In this document: positions 32,729 to 42,391 of the stretch, piece by piece
How positions within the stretch are numbered: the first letter of the stretch is position 1
Layout of the letters: each line of letters opens with the position of its first letter
Assembly (NCBI GenBank): GCA_024235635.1
Contig: JACKMA010000007.1
Location: 45,408-109,407, forward strand
Length of the DNA stretch: 64,000 bases
Direction: 5' to 3'
From: Zoogloeaceae bacterium
Lineage (GTDB): Bacteria; Pseudomonadota; Gammaproteobacteria; Burkholderiales; Rhodocyclaceae
Position numbers and translations under genes: made by a program
Notes under the pieces: model-generated
What the model was told of the DNA's origin: nothing
Seen by the model: the letters and a program-made list of their open reading frames with translations, nothing else
Databases searched by the model: none

Positions 32729-35700
32729 CCTGTAACGGCCGGCGATTGCGACGTCGTCGGCCCAGCATCCGGCCTCTCCGATTTCAGCAGGTCCAGTTCC
32801 GTCTTGACGAAATCCATCCATTCGCCATCGAGGTCCAGCGCTTGCGCCTTGGCGAAGGTTTCCAGCGCCGCGTCGATCTGGCCGTCGAGGCGATAGGCGT
32901 GGCCGAGGTGCGCGTAGAGTTCCAGGTACATCCGTTTGGTAGCCTGCTTGGCGTCGAAGGTATTCCGAGCCTCGTTCAGCACCTGTATCCCGTCCTTGAT
33001 ATGGCCGGTCTGGATCAGGCCCCATCCGTAGGTGTCCATGATGTGGGGCTCGCTTGGCGCTGCTGCATGTGCTCGGCGTGCCAGCTCGGTTGCACGTTCA
33101 GGCCGCAGGCCGCGTTTCAACAATGAATACGCGAAAGAGTTCAACAACTCCTCCGGTTTGTCCAAACTGCCGGAGAATACTTCGTCTTCGAGATAGGACA
33201 GGTATTCATCGATCAGGTCAGACCGGTCCTCCGCGCGAGCCCCGTCGTAGGTTTCAAGCACCGCCGCGAGCTCGTTCTTGAAGGAGTCGATTTCCTTGAT
33301 GCCCAATAAGGATAGGTCGACCTGCTCTGCCGTCGTTCGCACGGAATGCCCAACACGCCGTTCGCTGACGATGATCGGCTTGACCGGAAGATCGCCGGCG
33401 ATTGGGCGATCGCCGAGCATCTCGATCATGCCACTCCGCGAGATCTTGAACTTGGCTGAAAACACCGCATTGCCATACTGCACGGTGCCTGTCGCAAAGA
33501 AATTGTCGCGGTCGCCGTCCGCCTGCCAGACCGCCAACGGGCGTATGTCTGCCGCCGTCCTGGCAATGGTCTTGCGGTCGGCGGAATCCTGCCAAATGAT
33601 CTCGTCAACGCTATCGACGAGCTGAAACGCGCCGTAATCGCCATTGACGTAGGACGTGAAGAACCTCAGGTAGGCCGATACGTCGTCGAGATCTCCGAGC
33701 TTGATCGGTGCATTCTTGTTGGCTTGATGGATCGGCGGCGAGGTGCCATTCAGGACATATGTCTTGCCGGGGAATACCAGGGTCGATCGCACGCCAAAGA
33801 CACCGGCTGCCGTCTGCAGTTCAATTTCGACCAGCTTCCCTTCGGCATAGAAAGGCAACGGGGTCGATCTCACATAGAAGGCATGCATTAGTTCGCTTGG
33901 ATCCAGAAGTCGATCCAACAGTGCCTGCCGTTCGGCTCCCTGCAAGGTTCGCCAAGTGCCAGAATAGATGGGCGCGAAAGTCCAATTGACGCGATCGATT
34001 CTTCGACGATTGCCGCTCTCGTGCAGTCGGGTGAAATCCGGGAGTGTCGGAACGGCGTCTGTCGATATGGCTGCCCGTGTGGGCTCGGCGACAATCCGGG
34101 ATGCAATCACCTGTAGTTCGCGCAAAGACGTGAGCGCCGCGCCATTTTCTGAATCGATCGCCGTGATCGTCTGTTCGATCTGAGTTTTCAGGCTCTTGAC
34201 ATAATCCGAAATGCCGCGAACTTGTGAACCGAATGCTTGGTCGGCGAGAATCTTCCGGATCATCCGATCCAAAGGCTCGATTATCGAAGGAAACTCGCCA
34301 GCCTTGAGTGCTGCGCTCAGCCATTGCCGGCCATAGATCGTTGCATTGCTCAATGGTGTCGTCGACGCCGGATTGGCGACGAAATCTGCGAGCGCGACCG
34401 AAAGCGCCTCCGCGAATTCATCGCGCCCCTGCGCCCATGCCCCAGCCGAAACGTATGCCTGGGCATGTCGGCCCAAGTAGAATTCTCGCCGTTTGTCGAG
34501 ACCCGTAGTGCTGCCGCTTTCCAGTTGCTGGGCTTCGGCGATCGCGACGTCGACGAGTCGAAGCCACGCATTGCGGTCCGGGTCATCGGTGGCGAATTTC
34601 GCGAGCCGGTCGAAAACCGACTGACGTAACTTGATTCGCGCGTACAAGTCGTCACCGGTCGCGCCAGCGAGTGGTACCGTCGTCAGCGTGCTCGAAGCCA
34701 GCTCGAGTGCTTGCGCGACATCCTTCGAGGGATCGAGAGCATCCAGCGCCGTCTGCGCTTTCCGCACGGACAGTGCCTCGTCCGGTGTGATGCGCTGTGC
34801 ATATACCATCGGAAGACTGCCGAAAATCGAAAGCGGGATAAGTTCGTTCCGGGCTTTTGGATCGCTGAATGCGCTGTTCGCTTGAGCATCTTGGAAGAAC
34901 TGCTTCCAGGTGGCGTCACCGACCTCTGCCGGTGGCAACATCAACAATCGGTCGTAGGAGAATGATCGCAGGCGCCGTTGCGCGAAATCGTGGCCCTGCG
35001 ATTCATCGTCTGCCTTGGCTGTATCGAGCAGCCCGGCTGCATATTCGGCAATCGCCTTCTTCGAGATCGGCAGCTCGAGGTTTGGATCGAGGAGTGCCCA
35101 GATCAGTGGCGCATGGCTGCGCTCCAACCATGCGCGGTGCTGTGTGCCTTGCTTGGTGGCAAAATCGACTTCCGCCTTCATTCGCGACGCTGCCCGCTTT
35201 CCGAGGTCCGGCTTCTTGCTGAGACGAGCGGTATCGTAGGTGTAATAGGAAATTGTCTGATCCAGTCGCTTCCAGTCTGGTAAGGGTTTGACCAAGCGCT
35301 TGGTGTCAAGTGCGATCGAGCGTACGGCGTCGAGATCCTTCAGTGCGAGGTCGAATTCGGACTTCTGGGCGGCAATGCGGGATCGTTGGACGAGCGCCAA
35401 GGCCAGCAGGTTTCTGAACGAAAGATTCTTGGGGTCCTCTGCACATAGGCTTGCCGCAAGACTTACGGCGTCATTGATCAGTTTGAATGCCTGCTCGACG
35501 TCTTTTGCGCTATCGGACAGATATTCTGCAGTTTCGCGCTTGTAGATCGACTGTAATTCTCGCTTCGGAATGCCGGGGGCGCCGATCTCTTCGAATAGCG
35601 CATAGGCGCGCCTGACTTCGGATGTCAGTTTCTCCAGCGATACGGCTTGGAGTGCTTCGCTGCGCAATTCACTGTGTATCGTGTTTATCGCTTCGAGTTG

Positions 35701-37980
35701 GGCGCGAATGAAATTTTCTACGATGGTGGAAGCATCTTGGGCATTGCCCACTGCAATGGATGCACGGGAGTCCGTATCGATGAACCGTTCCGTGTCCGCA
35801 TTCCAACCGATCAGCGTCGCCAGCTGTTTGAAGGAATCGGCCAGTGCCGCCTGTTGCACCAGTTGTTCGTCGAAACGCCGCACTTCACCTGCGAGTTCGA
35901 AGTCGAGATAGTCGAGTTCGGATTGGAGACGGAGGGTTCTGATGCGGTTCGCGCGAACCGACGAAAAGGCTTTCGCTGCGCTTGCGAATGTCGCCCGGGC
36001 CCCCGGCAGATTGCCGTGAAAGCGCTGAGACCTCGCAATGGCGAGCAAGGCTTCAAGTCGGAACTCGGGGTCCGACAGGCGGCCGCTCTGCGAATGGTCG
36101 CTGCGCATCAATTCTGCAAGGTGCTCGGCGCGCTCGAACGCTTCATGCGACCACCCGGCGTCCAGCAAAGTCTTGATCGACCGTAGCAGGAGATCTGCCT
36201 GCATGTCGACTACGCGCCGTGCGCTCGATAGGCTCTTGGCGACTTCGCCAATCGCGACTTCCCGGTCCTGGATCAACGCAAAACGGGTCGATATCGGCAT
36301 CGATAGGCCGTCGTCGATTCGGTCGAACAATCCGTTGGTGAGATCCTGCGCAACCGCGACCGCATTCTCGTTGGCGGAGGCCGCTCGGCGCTCGGCAGAG
36401 ACTCCCCAGAGTGCGAACACCGAGGTTGCGATGGCGAGTGCCGAAACGCTCACGAGGCCGATCACCAGGCGCCTGCGGTCGCGCCGTGTCCGTTCGTCGT
36501 GCTCGGCGCGACGGAGGCTTTCGGCCTCTTCGCTTTCCTGAAGATAGGCGAGGACGCCAGCGAAATCGTCGGAGTAACGTCGTGCCCAGTTTTCGGTTGG
36601 CTGCTTTTCCTGCCACCACGCCAGCACGTTGGCGAGATCGAGTCCGGTGAGAAGACCCCCCTCCTTGTCGTGGTAGCGCGCCGCCGCAGCCGCGACCCGT
36701 CGCCAAAGCGCTGCCGCCCGCGCTTCGTCGATCACCCATTGGCTGAGTGTGGACCATTGGCGGATCAGGCTCTCATGGCTGATGTCCACCACTGTCCCGC
36801 TCTCCAATGCCTGTTCTGGCCCCGGCCGGAAGAAGCTGCACTCGGGCGCGCGAAAGACGTCGACGATGCGGCGGACATCGGATTCGGTGGCATCGGTGGC
36901 TGCAACCAGATCGGAAAGCTGAAGTGGTCTTCGAGTCGCGCTGGCCGGCGCATTGCCGTCGACCAGAGCGCAACAGATGGTTCGCACGAGTGGTCGGTCG
37001 TGGTCGCCGAATCGGGAGAGGATTTCGGCACCGTGGGCATCGAGGGCGCCATCGAGCCCGCCGACGGCCTCGTATTCCTGTTCGGTCAGACGAATCGGTT
37101 CGCTGCCGGGCCGTTGGATCGCCTGCTGCCAGAGCCGGTTCAGCAGGTGCTGCATGACCGGCAGTTGATCGGCGCGGCGCGACAGCCGCTTGAGCTGGTC
37201 CGATTCCTCGCCGCCTTCCCAGGGTGCAAAGCGGATCAGGTCGTTCAGCAGGCGATTGACCAGCCGCTCCTCGATTTCCATGCCGACCATGCGCGCAGGC
37301 CCGACGATCGCTGCGCGACAATCGTTGCGACCCATCCGCGGCGTCAGGTAGGCGCCGGCGTTGATGATCTCGGCGAGTCCAGGAATGAGTGCGCATGCGC
37401 CGAGGAAGTCCGAACGCATGGTGATGACCACATGGATCGGTACCGCCGGCGAGGACGCGCTTTCGATCAGCAGCTTGACGAAGCCTTCCGCCTCCTCGCG
37501 CTCGGCGTAGCCTCCATAGCGGAACAATTCTTCGAACTGGTCGACGAGCAGCAGGAGATTCGAACCGGGCCGGAGGTAGCCGTCGCCGGCCCATTCGACC
37601 AGCGAGCGTGGCCCCCGGCGCAGGAACCCCTCCAGGATTGCCAGATTGCCGGTGCCGGGCTCGGTAGCAAGGGCTTCGGCCTGCACCGCCTGCAACGCCA
37701 ACGCCAGCTGGTGAAAGGGGTGGCCGCCGGGCGTGAAGGCGCAGAACACCCAATCGGAGCCCGCGGGGTGGAGCCCCAGTTCGAGGCCGTCCAGCAGGCC
37801 GGTCTTGACCAACGAGGACTTGCCCGAGCCGGATGCACCGAGAACCGCCAGGAATCGTGTCGCGGCCAGGCGATCGATCATGTCGTCGACGGCGCCGTCG
37901 CGGCCGAAGAACAGGTCGGCCTCCTCCCGGTCGAACGAACGCAGGCCGGGGTAGGGAAGTCGTGCTCGGTCTGCCCTCAC
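32725..37980 (-). CDS. nSTAND-type NTPase, single transmembrane, with long TPR-like C-terminus
   Basis: A 1751-residue signalling ATPase. The N-terminus PYPGLRSF...DLFFGRD (9-28) is the typical entry of the novel STAND (nSTAND1) domain; Walker A GASGSGKSS (48-56) and Walker B LLLLVDQFEELF (142-153, D147) are intact, and MRSDF downstream is the usual arginine-bearing motif. The winged-helix part runs to about 430. One transmembrane helix lies near 506-528 (VIGLVSVSALAIATSVFALWG). The remaining about 1200 residues are a long mostly helical region followed by TPR units near the C-terminus (about 1640-1730, such as AAPSEPHIMDTYGWGLIQTGHI). It starts with GTG overlapping the TIR gene stop (GTGA), so the two are coupled. 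The C-terminal half is visibly more AT-rich than its neighbours, consistent with horizontal acquisition. Likely sensor/oligomerising partner of the TIR effector. Confidence 0.85.
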   Translation of the reverse strand: MRADRARLPYPGLRSFDREEADLFFGRDGAVDDMIDRLAATRFLAVLGASGSGKSSLVKTGLLDGLELGLHPAGSDWVFCAFTPGGHPFHQLALALQAVQAEALATEPGTGNLAILEGFLRRGPRSLVEWAGDGYLRPGSNLLLLVDQFEELFRYGGYAEREEAEGFVKLLIESASSPAVPIHVVITMRSDFLGACALIPGLAEIINAGAYLTPRMGRNDCRAAIVGPARMVGMEIEERLVNRLLNDLIRFAPWEGGEESDQLKRLSRRADQLPVMQHLLNRLWQQAIQRPGSEPIRLTEQEYEAVGGLDGALDAHGAEILSRFGDHDRPLVRTICCALVDGNAPASATRRPLQLSDLVAATDATESDVRRIVDVFRAPECSFFRPGPEQALESGTVVDISHESLIRQWSTLSQWVIDEARAAALWRRVAAAAARYHDKEGGLLTGLDLANVLAWWQEKQPTENWARRYSDDFAGVLAYLQESEEAESLRRAEHDERTRRDRRRLVIGLVSVSALAIATSVFALWGVSAERRAASANENAVAVAQDLTNGLFDRIDDGLSMPISTRFALIQDREVAIGEVAKSLSSARRVVDMQADLLLRSIKTLLDAGWSHEAFERAEHLAELMRSDHSQSGRLSDPEFRLEALLAIARSQRFHGNLPGARATFASAAKAFSSVRANRIRTLRLQSELDYLDFELAGEVRRFDEQLVQQAALADSFKQLATLIGWNADTERFIDTDSRASIAVGNAQDASTIVENFIRAQLEAINTIHSELRSEALQAVSLEKLTSEVRRAYALFEEIGAPGIPKRELQSIYKRETAEYLSDSAKDVEQAFKLINDAVSLAASLCAEDPKNLSFRNLLALALVQRSRIAAQKSEFDLALKDLDAVRSIALDTKRLVKPLPDWKRLDQTISYYTYDTARLSKKPDLGKRAASRMKAEVDFATKQGTQHRAWLERSHAPLIWALLDPNLELPISKKAIAEYAAGLLDTAKADDESQGHDFAQRRLRSFSYDRLLMLPPAEVGDATWKQFFQDAQANSAFSDPKARNELIPLSIFGSLPMVYAQRITPDEALSVRKAQTALDALDPSKDVAQALELASSTLTTVPLAGATGDDLYARIKLRQSVFDRLAKFATDDPDRNAWLRLVDVAIAEAQQLESGSTTGLDKRREFYLGRHAQAYVSAGAWAQGRDEFAEALSVALADFVANPASTTPLSNATIYGRQWLSAALKAGEFPSIIEPLDRMIRKILADQAFGSQVRGISDYVKSLKTQIEQTITAIDSENGAALTSLRELQVIASRIVAEPTRAAISTDAVPTLPDFTRLHESGNRRRIDRVNWTFAPIYSGTWRTLQGAERQALLDRLLDPSELMHAFYVRSTPLPFYAEGKLVEIELQTAAGVFGVRSTLVFPGKTYVLNGTSPPIHQANKNAPIKLGDLDDVSAYLRFFTSYVNGDYGAFQLVDSVDEIIWQDSADRKTIARTAADIRPLAVWQADGDRDNFFATGTVQYGNAVFSAKFKISRSGMIEMLGDRPIAGDLPVKPIIVSERRVGHSVRTTAEQVDLSLLGIKEIDSFKNELAAVLETYDGARAEDRSDLIDEYLSYLEDEVFSGSLDKPEELLNSFAYSLLKRGLRPERATELARRAHAAAPSEPHIMDTYGWGLIQTGHIKDGIQVLNEARNTFDAKQATKRMYLELYAHLGHAYRLDGQIDAALETFAKAQALDLDGEWMDFVKTELDLLKSERPDAGPTTSQSPAVTG

Positions 37981-39416
37981 GTGTCGTCCTCGAGCAGGGT
38001 AATCAACGGATCCGGGTCAAGGTCGCCGGAACTGTCGATCGTTTCGAGATAGGGGAAAGAAACACCGATGTCGCCGGCCTTGGGCGGAGGGGCAGTGAAG
38101 ATCGCGACCCGCCTCGGCGGCTTTTCGCGTTGCGCCATGAGCTTGTGCAGTCTGCGAAGGTTGCCGCGAATCCACGTCGTCGGGGCAGATCCGTAGACGA
38201 AGACGAGGGTGTCGCTTTCCATCAGATTCTCTTCGAGGTCCTGCCGTATTTCCTCCGACGAACCCTCGAAGGTCGGCAGGACGACCGGAAAACGGTGTGC
38301 CTTGAGGGCTTCCGACAGCTGGCGCGCGACTTCGATGTCGGAACGCTCGGCACCGAGATAGACGAGTGACGACGGTGCGGGTGCCTTCGATGCCCTGAGC
38401 ATCTTGATCGAGCGCACGATCTCGGTCTTGAATGCCTCCAGCCCCGACGCGATGACGGACTCGCTGGTCAATAGGCGGCGTTGCGCGGGATCGCCGATCT
38501 GGTCGACGTCCAGTTCGGGGTGACGCCAGAGCATCATCGATCGGCCGGCGGCGCTGGCGAGTGCGAACTGCGTCTGGATATAGCCGTCCGGGAGGTCCGG
38601 TGGCTTGCGACCCGCCGCCTTGCCGAGCAGTTGCACGAACAGGTCAGCCCTCGCAAGATCCGCGGCAAATGCCTGCTTGAAGCTCGCTCCGCCCTGCGGA
38701 TAGTCGCCTTCCGGCAGCACCGAGACATTCATCTGTTGAAGGTACGATTTGACCTGCTCGCGCTCGAATTCGAGCTCGTCGGTCGCCTGTGCCAGCAGCA
38801 CGGTACAGCGGTTGGGGTCGCCGTTCCCTTTCGCAGGCGAATCTTCCCGGGCCGGCGGTGCAGGTGCAATGTGGGATTGCTGGTGAAGTGCCAGCAGCCG
38901 CTTGCGGACATGCTCGGCGAAATCGAGAAGTCGTTGGGTGTATAGCTGGGGATCGATCTGGGGGTCGAGCGGCAGCGGGACACGGCTCTCCGCCGTCGGA
39001 CGGTGCCAGAATTTTGCCCGGGGTTTCGTGTCGATCGGCGGTGGATAATCGCCGAGCGAGTCGAGAGGCGACATCTCGATGACGAAGAGCCGATCCTGGA
39101 ACTGGGCTTGCTCGGTAAAGGCTTCCAGCTCCCGACGAGTCCATGAGCCGTTGACATAGCTCGGCGTCGTGATCGCGATGAATATGGCCGAATGGCGGAC
39201 TTCATCGAGCGTGCTGGCAAGCTCCTGATTTGAACTGAGATCCCGCTTGTCGAAAAAGACGCGCAAGCAGTCGCCGCACCCGAGACGTTGCTTCAGACTG
39301 GTGTCGAGATACTGGGTGAATTGTGAAACCCACCGGACGCCGCTGGGCCCGATTTCGTTGTCCGTGTGGGCATAGCTGACGAAGACGTCATTGCGCCAGT
39401 GATTCGAAAAAGCCAT
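37977..39416 (-). CDS. Multi-TIR protein: N-terminal TIR with catalytic Glu plus two TIR-like domains
   Basis: A 479-residue cytoplasmic protein. Residues 9-115 are a bacterial TIR domain (DVFVSYAHTDN at 10-20; FFDKRDL at 54-60; WTRRELEAF at 92-100) with E96 at the position of the catalytic glutamate of NAD+-cleaving TIRs. A second alpha/beta unit (about 203-300: CTVLLAQATDELEFEREQ, ADLFVQLLG) and a third (about 350-460: LVYLGAERSDIEVARQLSEAL, SDTLVFVYGS) repeat the TIR-like order but lack an obvious catalytic Glu. ATG 39416 is chosen by domain start; no strong ribosome-binding site is present. The stop overlaps the nSTAND start. TIR plus nSTAND pairs are known arrangements in phage defence and NLR-like signalling; activity here is inferred. 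Confidence 0.83.
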   Translation of the reverse strand: MAFSNHWRNDVFVSYAHTDNEIGPSGVRWVSQFTQYLDTSLKQRLGCGDCLRVFFDKRDLSSNQELASTLDEVRHSAIFIAITTPSYVNGSWTRRELEAFTEQAQFQDRLFVIEMSPLDSLGDYPPPIDTKPRAKFWHRPTAESRVPLPLDPQIDPQLYTQRLLDFAEHVRKRLLALHQQSHIAPAPPAREDSPAKGNGDPNRCTVLLAQATDELEFEREQVKSYLQQMNVSVLPEGDYPQGGASFKQAFAADLARADLFVQLLGKAAGRKPPDLPDGYIQTQFALASAAGRSMMLWRHPELDVDQIGDPAQRRLLTSESVIASGLEAFKTEIVRSIKMLRASKAPAPSSLVYLGAERSDIEVARQLSEALKAHRFPVVLPTFEGSSEEIRQDLEENLMESDTLVFVYGSAPTTWIRGNLRRLHKLMAQREKPPRRVAIFTAPPPKAGDIGVSFPYLETIDSSGDLDPDPLITLLEDDT

Positions 39417-39550
39417 ATCGACTAGTCCGCCGGTTTCGGGGTCGATCGCGTGAACCAGACCAGCCTGCAATCGCCCGGATGAACAAACAGATCTCGTGTA
39501 CCCGCCTGAGAGCCATTCACCGTGTCGAGCGGACAGGGTGCGCCTGATTG

Positions 39551-39572
39551 CGCCGACGGCCGACCGTCGGCG
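39551..39572. other. Perfect 9-bp inverted repeat upstream of the TIR-nSTAND pair
   Basis: CGCCGACGG (39551-39559), loop CCGA, CCGTCGGCG (39564-39572), 135 nt before the TIR start codon. Its position suits an operator for the TIR-nSTAND operon or a stable leader hairpin; no dedicated regulator gene adjoins. Confidence 0.4.
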
Positions 39573-39935
39573 GCGAGATCTGCGTACGCCGACGCGCGCC
39601 CAAAACTTGCCCGTCATCGAGTGAACGCTGTCGAGTTTAGCGAATATCGCTGCGCTGCGGGAAGTCGATGCATGGGGTGTGATACGTCGATGCCCAACGC
39701 ATTTCCGAGATGGTTGAGGCCTTGCGTCGATGCATCGGCGACGCTCTGCAACACCGGAACCGCATCGCTGCGCCGATCGTTCTGACGGTGCTGGACGGTG
39801 GCGCTCGCCATTGCGGATGACCTGTCGGCTGCACCGTCGCGGGCTGATGCCGGAATCGCGGTGCCGCACGACCGCGGCAAGCGCGATCATGACTGCTTGA
39901 GTAGCAGCTGTCGGCGCAGCGCGGGGCCGCCGGGA

Positions 39936-39965
39936 CTGACGGATTTCGTCAAAGCGGGCTACATT
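39936..39965 (+). promoter_or_regulatory. Candidate sigma70 promoter for the MscS-family gene
   Basis: CTGACG (39936-39941) and TACATT (39960-39965), 18 nt apart, 63 nt before the ATG at 40029. Confidence 0.35.
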
Positions 39966-40028
39966 GGCTGGGCTCGGGGGCCGTCATCGGCCCGTGGCCC
40001 GGTAGTCGCAGCAATGCAGGGAGTGATC

Positions 40029-41363
40029 ATGGAGTGGAGCTTCGACGAGATTGTCCAGCGTCTCGGCCAATTGCTGGCCGAGCTTGTCACGCCGGCCATC
40101 TACTACCAGATCGCGGTATTGCTAGTCGCGGCGCTCGGTACGTGGTTGCTCGGGCGCGTCGGCGGCAACCTGCTGCGGCGCCGCCTGCTCGAATCCACCA
40201 GTGTCGGATTCCGGCGCTTCGCGTTGCGCACGGCGCAGCGCATGCTGCTGCCGGTCGTGATGCTGCTGCTGATCCTGTTCGGCCGCGGTATCCTGCTGTC
40301 GCGGCAGGCGTCGACCACCTTGCTCGACGTTGCGGTGCCGCTGCTGGTATCGCTGGCGGCGATCCGCTTTGCCGTCTATCTGTTGCGCAAGGGCTTTCCG
40401 GTCACGCCGGCACTGAAGGCGTGGGAAAACATCATCGCCGGCAGCGTCTGGGTTGTCCTCGCGCTGCATCTGGTGGGCTGGCTGCCGGCGATCACCGAAA
40501 CCCTCGATGCGCTGGCGTTCAAGATGGGCGAATCGCGCATCTCGCTGCTCGATGCGATCCAGTTGGTTGGCCTGATCGCGCTGCTGCTGACGCTGGCGTT
40601 CTGGGTGTCGGGCGTGATCGAACGCCGCATGCGTGGCTCTCCGCATCTGGCGCCGACCCTGCAGGTGGCCGTCGGCAAGTTCAGCAAGTTCTTCCTGATC
40701 GCGCTGGCCGTGCTGGTGGCGATCGACGCGGCTGGCATCGACCTCAGCACGCTGACCGTGTTCGGCGGCGCGCTCGGTGTCGGCATCGGCTTTGGCCTTC
40801 AGCGCATCACCAGCAACTTCATCAGTGGTTTCATCCTGGTGCTCGACCGTTCGATCAAGCCCGGTGACGTGATCTCGGTCGGCACCGACGACACCAAGTA
40901 CGGCTGGGTGCAGGAGCTCAAGGCGCGCTATGTGGTCGTGCGCAACCGGGACGGGGTCGAGCGCCTGATCCCGAACGAGAACCTGATCACGTCGGAAGTC
41001 ATCAACTGGAGTTATTCGGACGACAGCACGCGGATCAGGCTGCCCGTGCAGATCAGCTATGAAGACGACCCCGAGCAGGCAATGGCACTGTTGCTGGAGG
41101 CCGCCAGGTCCTCGGCACGCGTGATCGCGGATCCGCCGCCTGCGGCACGTTTCATCAGCTTCGGCGAAAGCGGTCTGGATCTCGAACTGCGGGTGTGGAT
41201 CAATGACCCCCAGAATGGCATCGGCAATGTCCGCACCGACATCAACGTGGCCATCTGGCGGTTGTTCAAGCAAAACGGCATCACCATCCCGTATCCGCAG
41301 CGCGATGTACATATGGTGTCGCTGCGGCCGACAGACACGGATCTGATGCCGCGCCAAGTCTAG
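40029..41363 (+). CDS. MscS-family mechanosensitive ion channel
   Basis: A 444-residue inner-membrane protein with about six hydrophobic helices, then the MscS pore helix and cytoplasmic beta/alpha-beta domains. The pore region LTVFGGALGVGIGFGLQRITSNFISGFIL (about 239-267) shows the Gly/Ala-ridged TM3 followed by the conserved NFISG turn; DRSIKPGDVI (about 271-280) begins the cytoplasmic beta domain. Such channels open on membrane tension to release solutes during hypo-osmotic shock. ATG 40029 has AGGGAG upstream; upstream in-frame ATGs are rejected. Longer than minimal MscS (286), so a YbdG/MscK-like larger paralogue. Stands alone. Confidence 0.9.
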   Translation: MEWSFDEIVQRLGQLLAELVTPAIYYQIAVLLVAALGTWLLGRVGGNLLRRRLLESTSVGFRRFALRTAQRMLLPVVMLLLILFGRGILLSRQASTTLLDVAVPLLVSLAAIRFAVYLLRKGFPVTPALKAWENIIAGSVWVVLALHLVGWLPAITETLDALAFKMGESRISLLDAIQLVGLIALLLTLAFWVSGVIERRMRGSPHLAPTLQVAVGKFSKFFLIALAVLVAIDAAGIDLSTLTVFGGALGVGIGFGLQRITSNFISGFILVLDRSIKPGDVISVGTDDTKYGWVQELKARYVVVRNRDGVERLIPNENLITSEVINWSYSDDSTRIRLPVQISYEDDPEQAMALLLEAARSSARVIADPPPAARFISFGESGLDLELRVWINDPQNGIGNVRTDINVAIWRLFKQNGITIPYPQRDVHMVSLRPTDTDLMPRQV

Positions 41364-41426
41364 TTTCCGTGCCGTGATGGCGCTGCAGCAGGTCCGAATG
41401 CGGGCCTGCGCAGCGTCGGTCCTTGA

Positions 41427-42362
41427 TCAGCGGGCGTCGGGGCCCTGCTTGAACTGGCCCTCGTCGTCGGAAAACACGACTTCGACGCGCCGGTTCTGTT
41501 GTCGTCCCGGGGCGTTGTCGTTGCTCGCGACTGGGTAGGCTTCGCCCAGCCCCTCGATCGCGATGCGCTCTGCGGCGACTCCGCGCTCGACCACCGCATC
41601 ACGGACCGACTCCGCGCGGTGTTCGGACAGGGTCTGGTTGAAAGCTTCCGAGCCCACACTGTCGGTGTGGCCCTCGATCAGGATTCTGCGACCCGGGTTC
41701 TCTTTCAGGAAGCTCGCGAGCTTGTCGATCGTACGCATCGCGCCCGCTTTCAGGCTGGCCTTGCCGGTGTCGAACAATACGTCGCCAAGGGTCAGTACCA
41801 TGCCGCGCTCGGTCTGCTTGGCCTGAAGATCCTCGATCTGGGCGGCGAGGGCAGTGGCACGCTGCTGGGCGGCGACCGCCTCCGCGCGGGCCCTCTCTGC
41901 TTCGCCGAGCCTTTGCTCGGCCAATTGGCGGGCCCGCTCGGCCTCCATGCGCCGTTCCTCCGCGCTGGCCATCGCGCGCTCGGCCTCCTGGGTGCGCGAC
42001 TCGATCAGAATTCTGTCGCGCTGGAGCTTCGCGTCTTCCATCTTTTGCCGGGCGGCAGCCTGCCTGGCCACCTCCATCGCAATCCGGCTGCGTTGCTTGG
42101 TGAGATAGGCGTAGTGCGAGACCTCCACCGGGTCGGCGCCTCCGGCCTGGAGTTTTTCTGCCTGCTGCAAGGCCTCTTCTGCACTGCGCAACTCGACCAG
42201 CGCGCTCTTCGCCGCCTGGGAATCGCTCGCTGCACTGCGATAGATCGTTCGTGCCTCGTCCAGCTGCGGGTTGGGCTTGGGGGCGCTGGCACAGGATGCA
42301 AGGCTCACGGCCATGGCGACCGCGAGCAGTGAGTTGCGTCCCGAAGTGTGCTTGATAATCAT
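41427..42362 (-). CDS. DUF4398 plus OmpA-domain outer-membrane lipoprotein
   Basis: A 311-residue lipoprotein (lipobox SLASC, lipidated C24, followed by A, so destined for the outer membrane). A DUF4398-like helical hairpin (about 30-90) and a long charged coiled coil (about 90-190, rich in EAERAR heptads) precede an OmpA-like peptidoglycan-binding domain (about 200-303: LFDTGKASLKAGA, RILIEGHTDSVGSEAFN, NRRVEVVFSDD). It probably tethers the outer membrane to the cell wall. It follows the small DUF4398 lipoprotein gene by 29 nt in the same operon. Confidence 0.9.
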   Translation of the reverse strand: MIIKHTSGRNSLLAVAMAVSLASCASAPKPNPQLDEARTIYRSAASDSQAAKSALVELRSAEEALQQAEKLQAGGADPVEVSHYAYLTKQRSRIAMEVARQAAARQKMEDAKLQRDRILIESRTQEAERAMASAEERRMEAERARQLAEQRLGEAERARAEAVAAQQRATALAAQIEDLQAKQTERGMVLTLGDVLFDTGKASLKAGAMRTIDKLASFLKENPGRRILIEGHTDSVGSEAFNQTLSEHRAESVRDAVVERGVAAERIAIEGLGEAYPVASNDNAPGRQQNRRVEVVFSDDEGQFKQGPDAR

Positions 42363-42391
42363 CGAATTCTCCTGTGTCGTGATGCGGACTG

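Larger units (their letters stand above)
39417..40028. other. 612-nt divergent intergenic region, no gene seen
   Basis: Lies between the TIR gene (minus) and the MscS gene (plus). It holds a perfect 9-bp inverted repeat (39551-39572) and a candidate mscS promoter (39936-39965). Several long frames run through it but have no ribosome-binding site, no family signature and the composition of out-of-frame high-GC DNA. Confidence 0.6.

Noticed and set aside
39417..39890. Longer N-terminus for the TIR protein
   Set aside because: The frame is open upstream but has Arg/Ser-rich shadow composition; the TIR fold begins right after ATG 39416.
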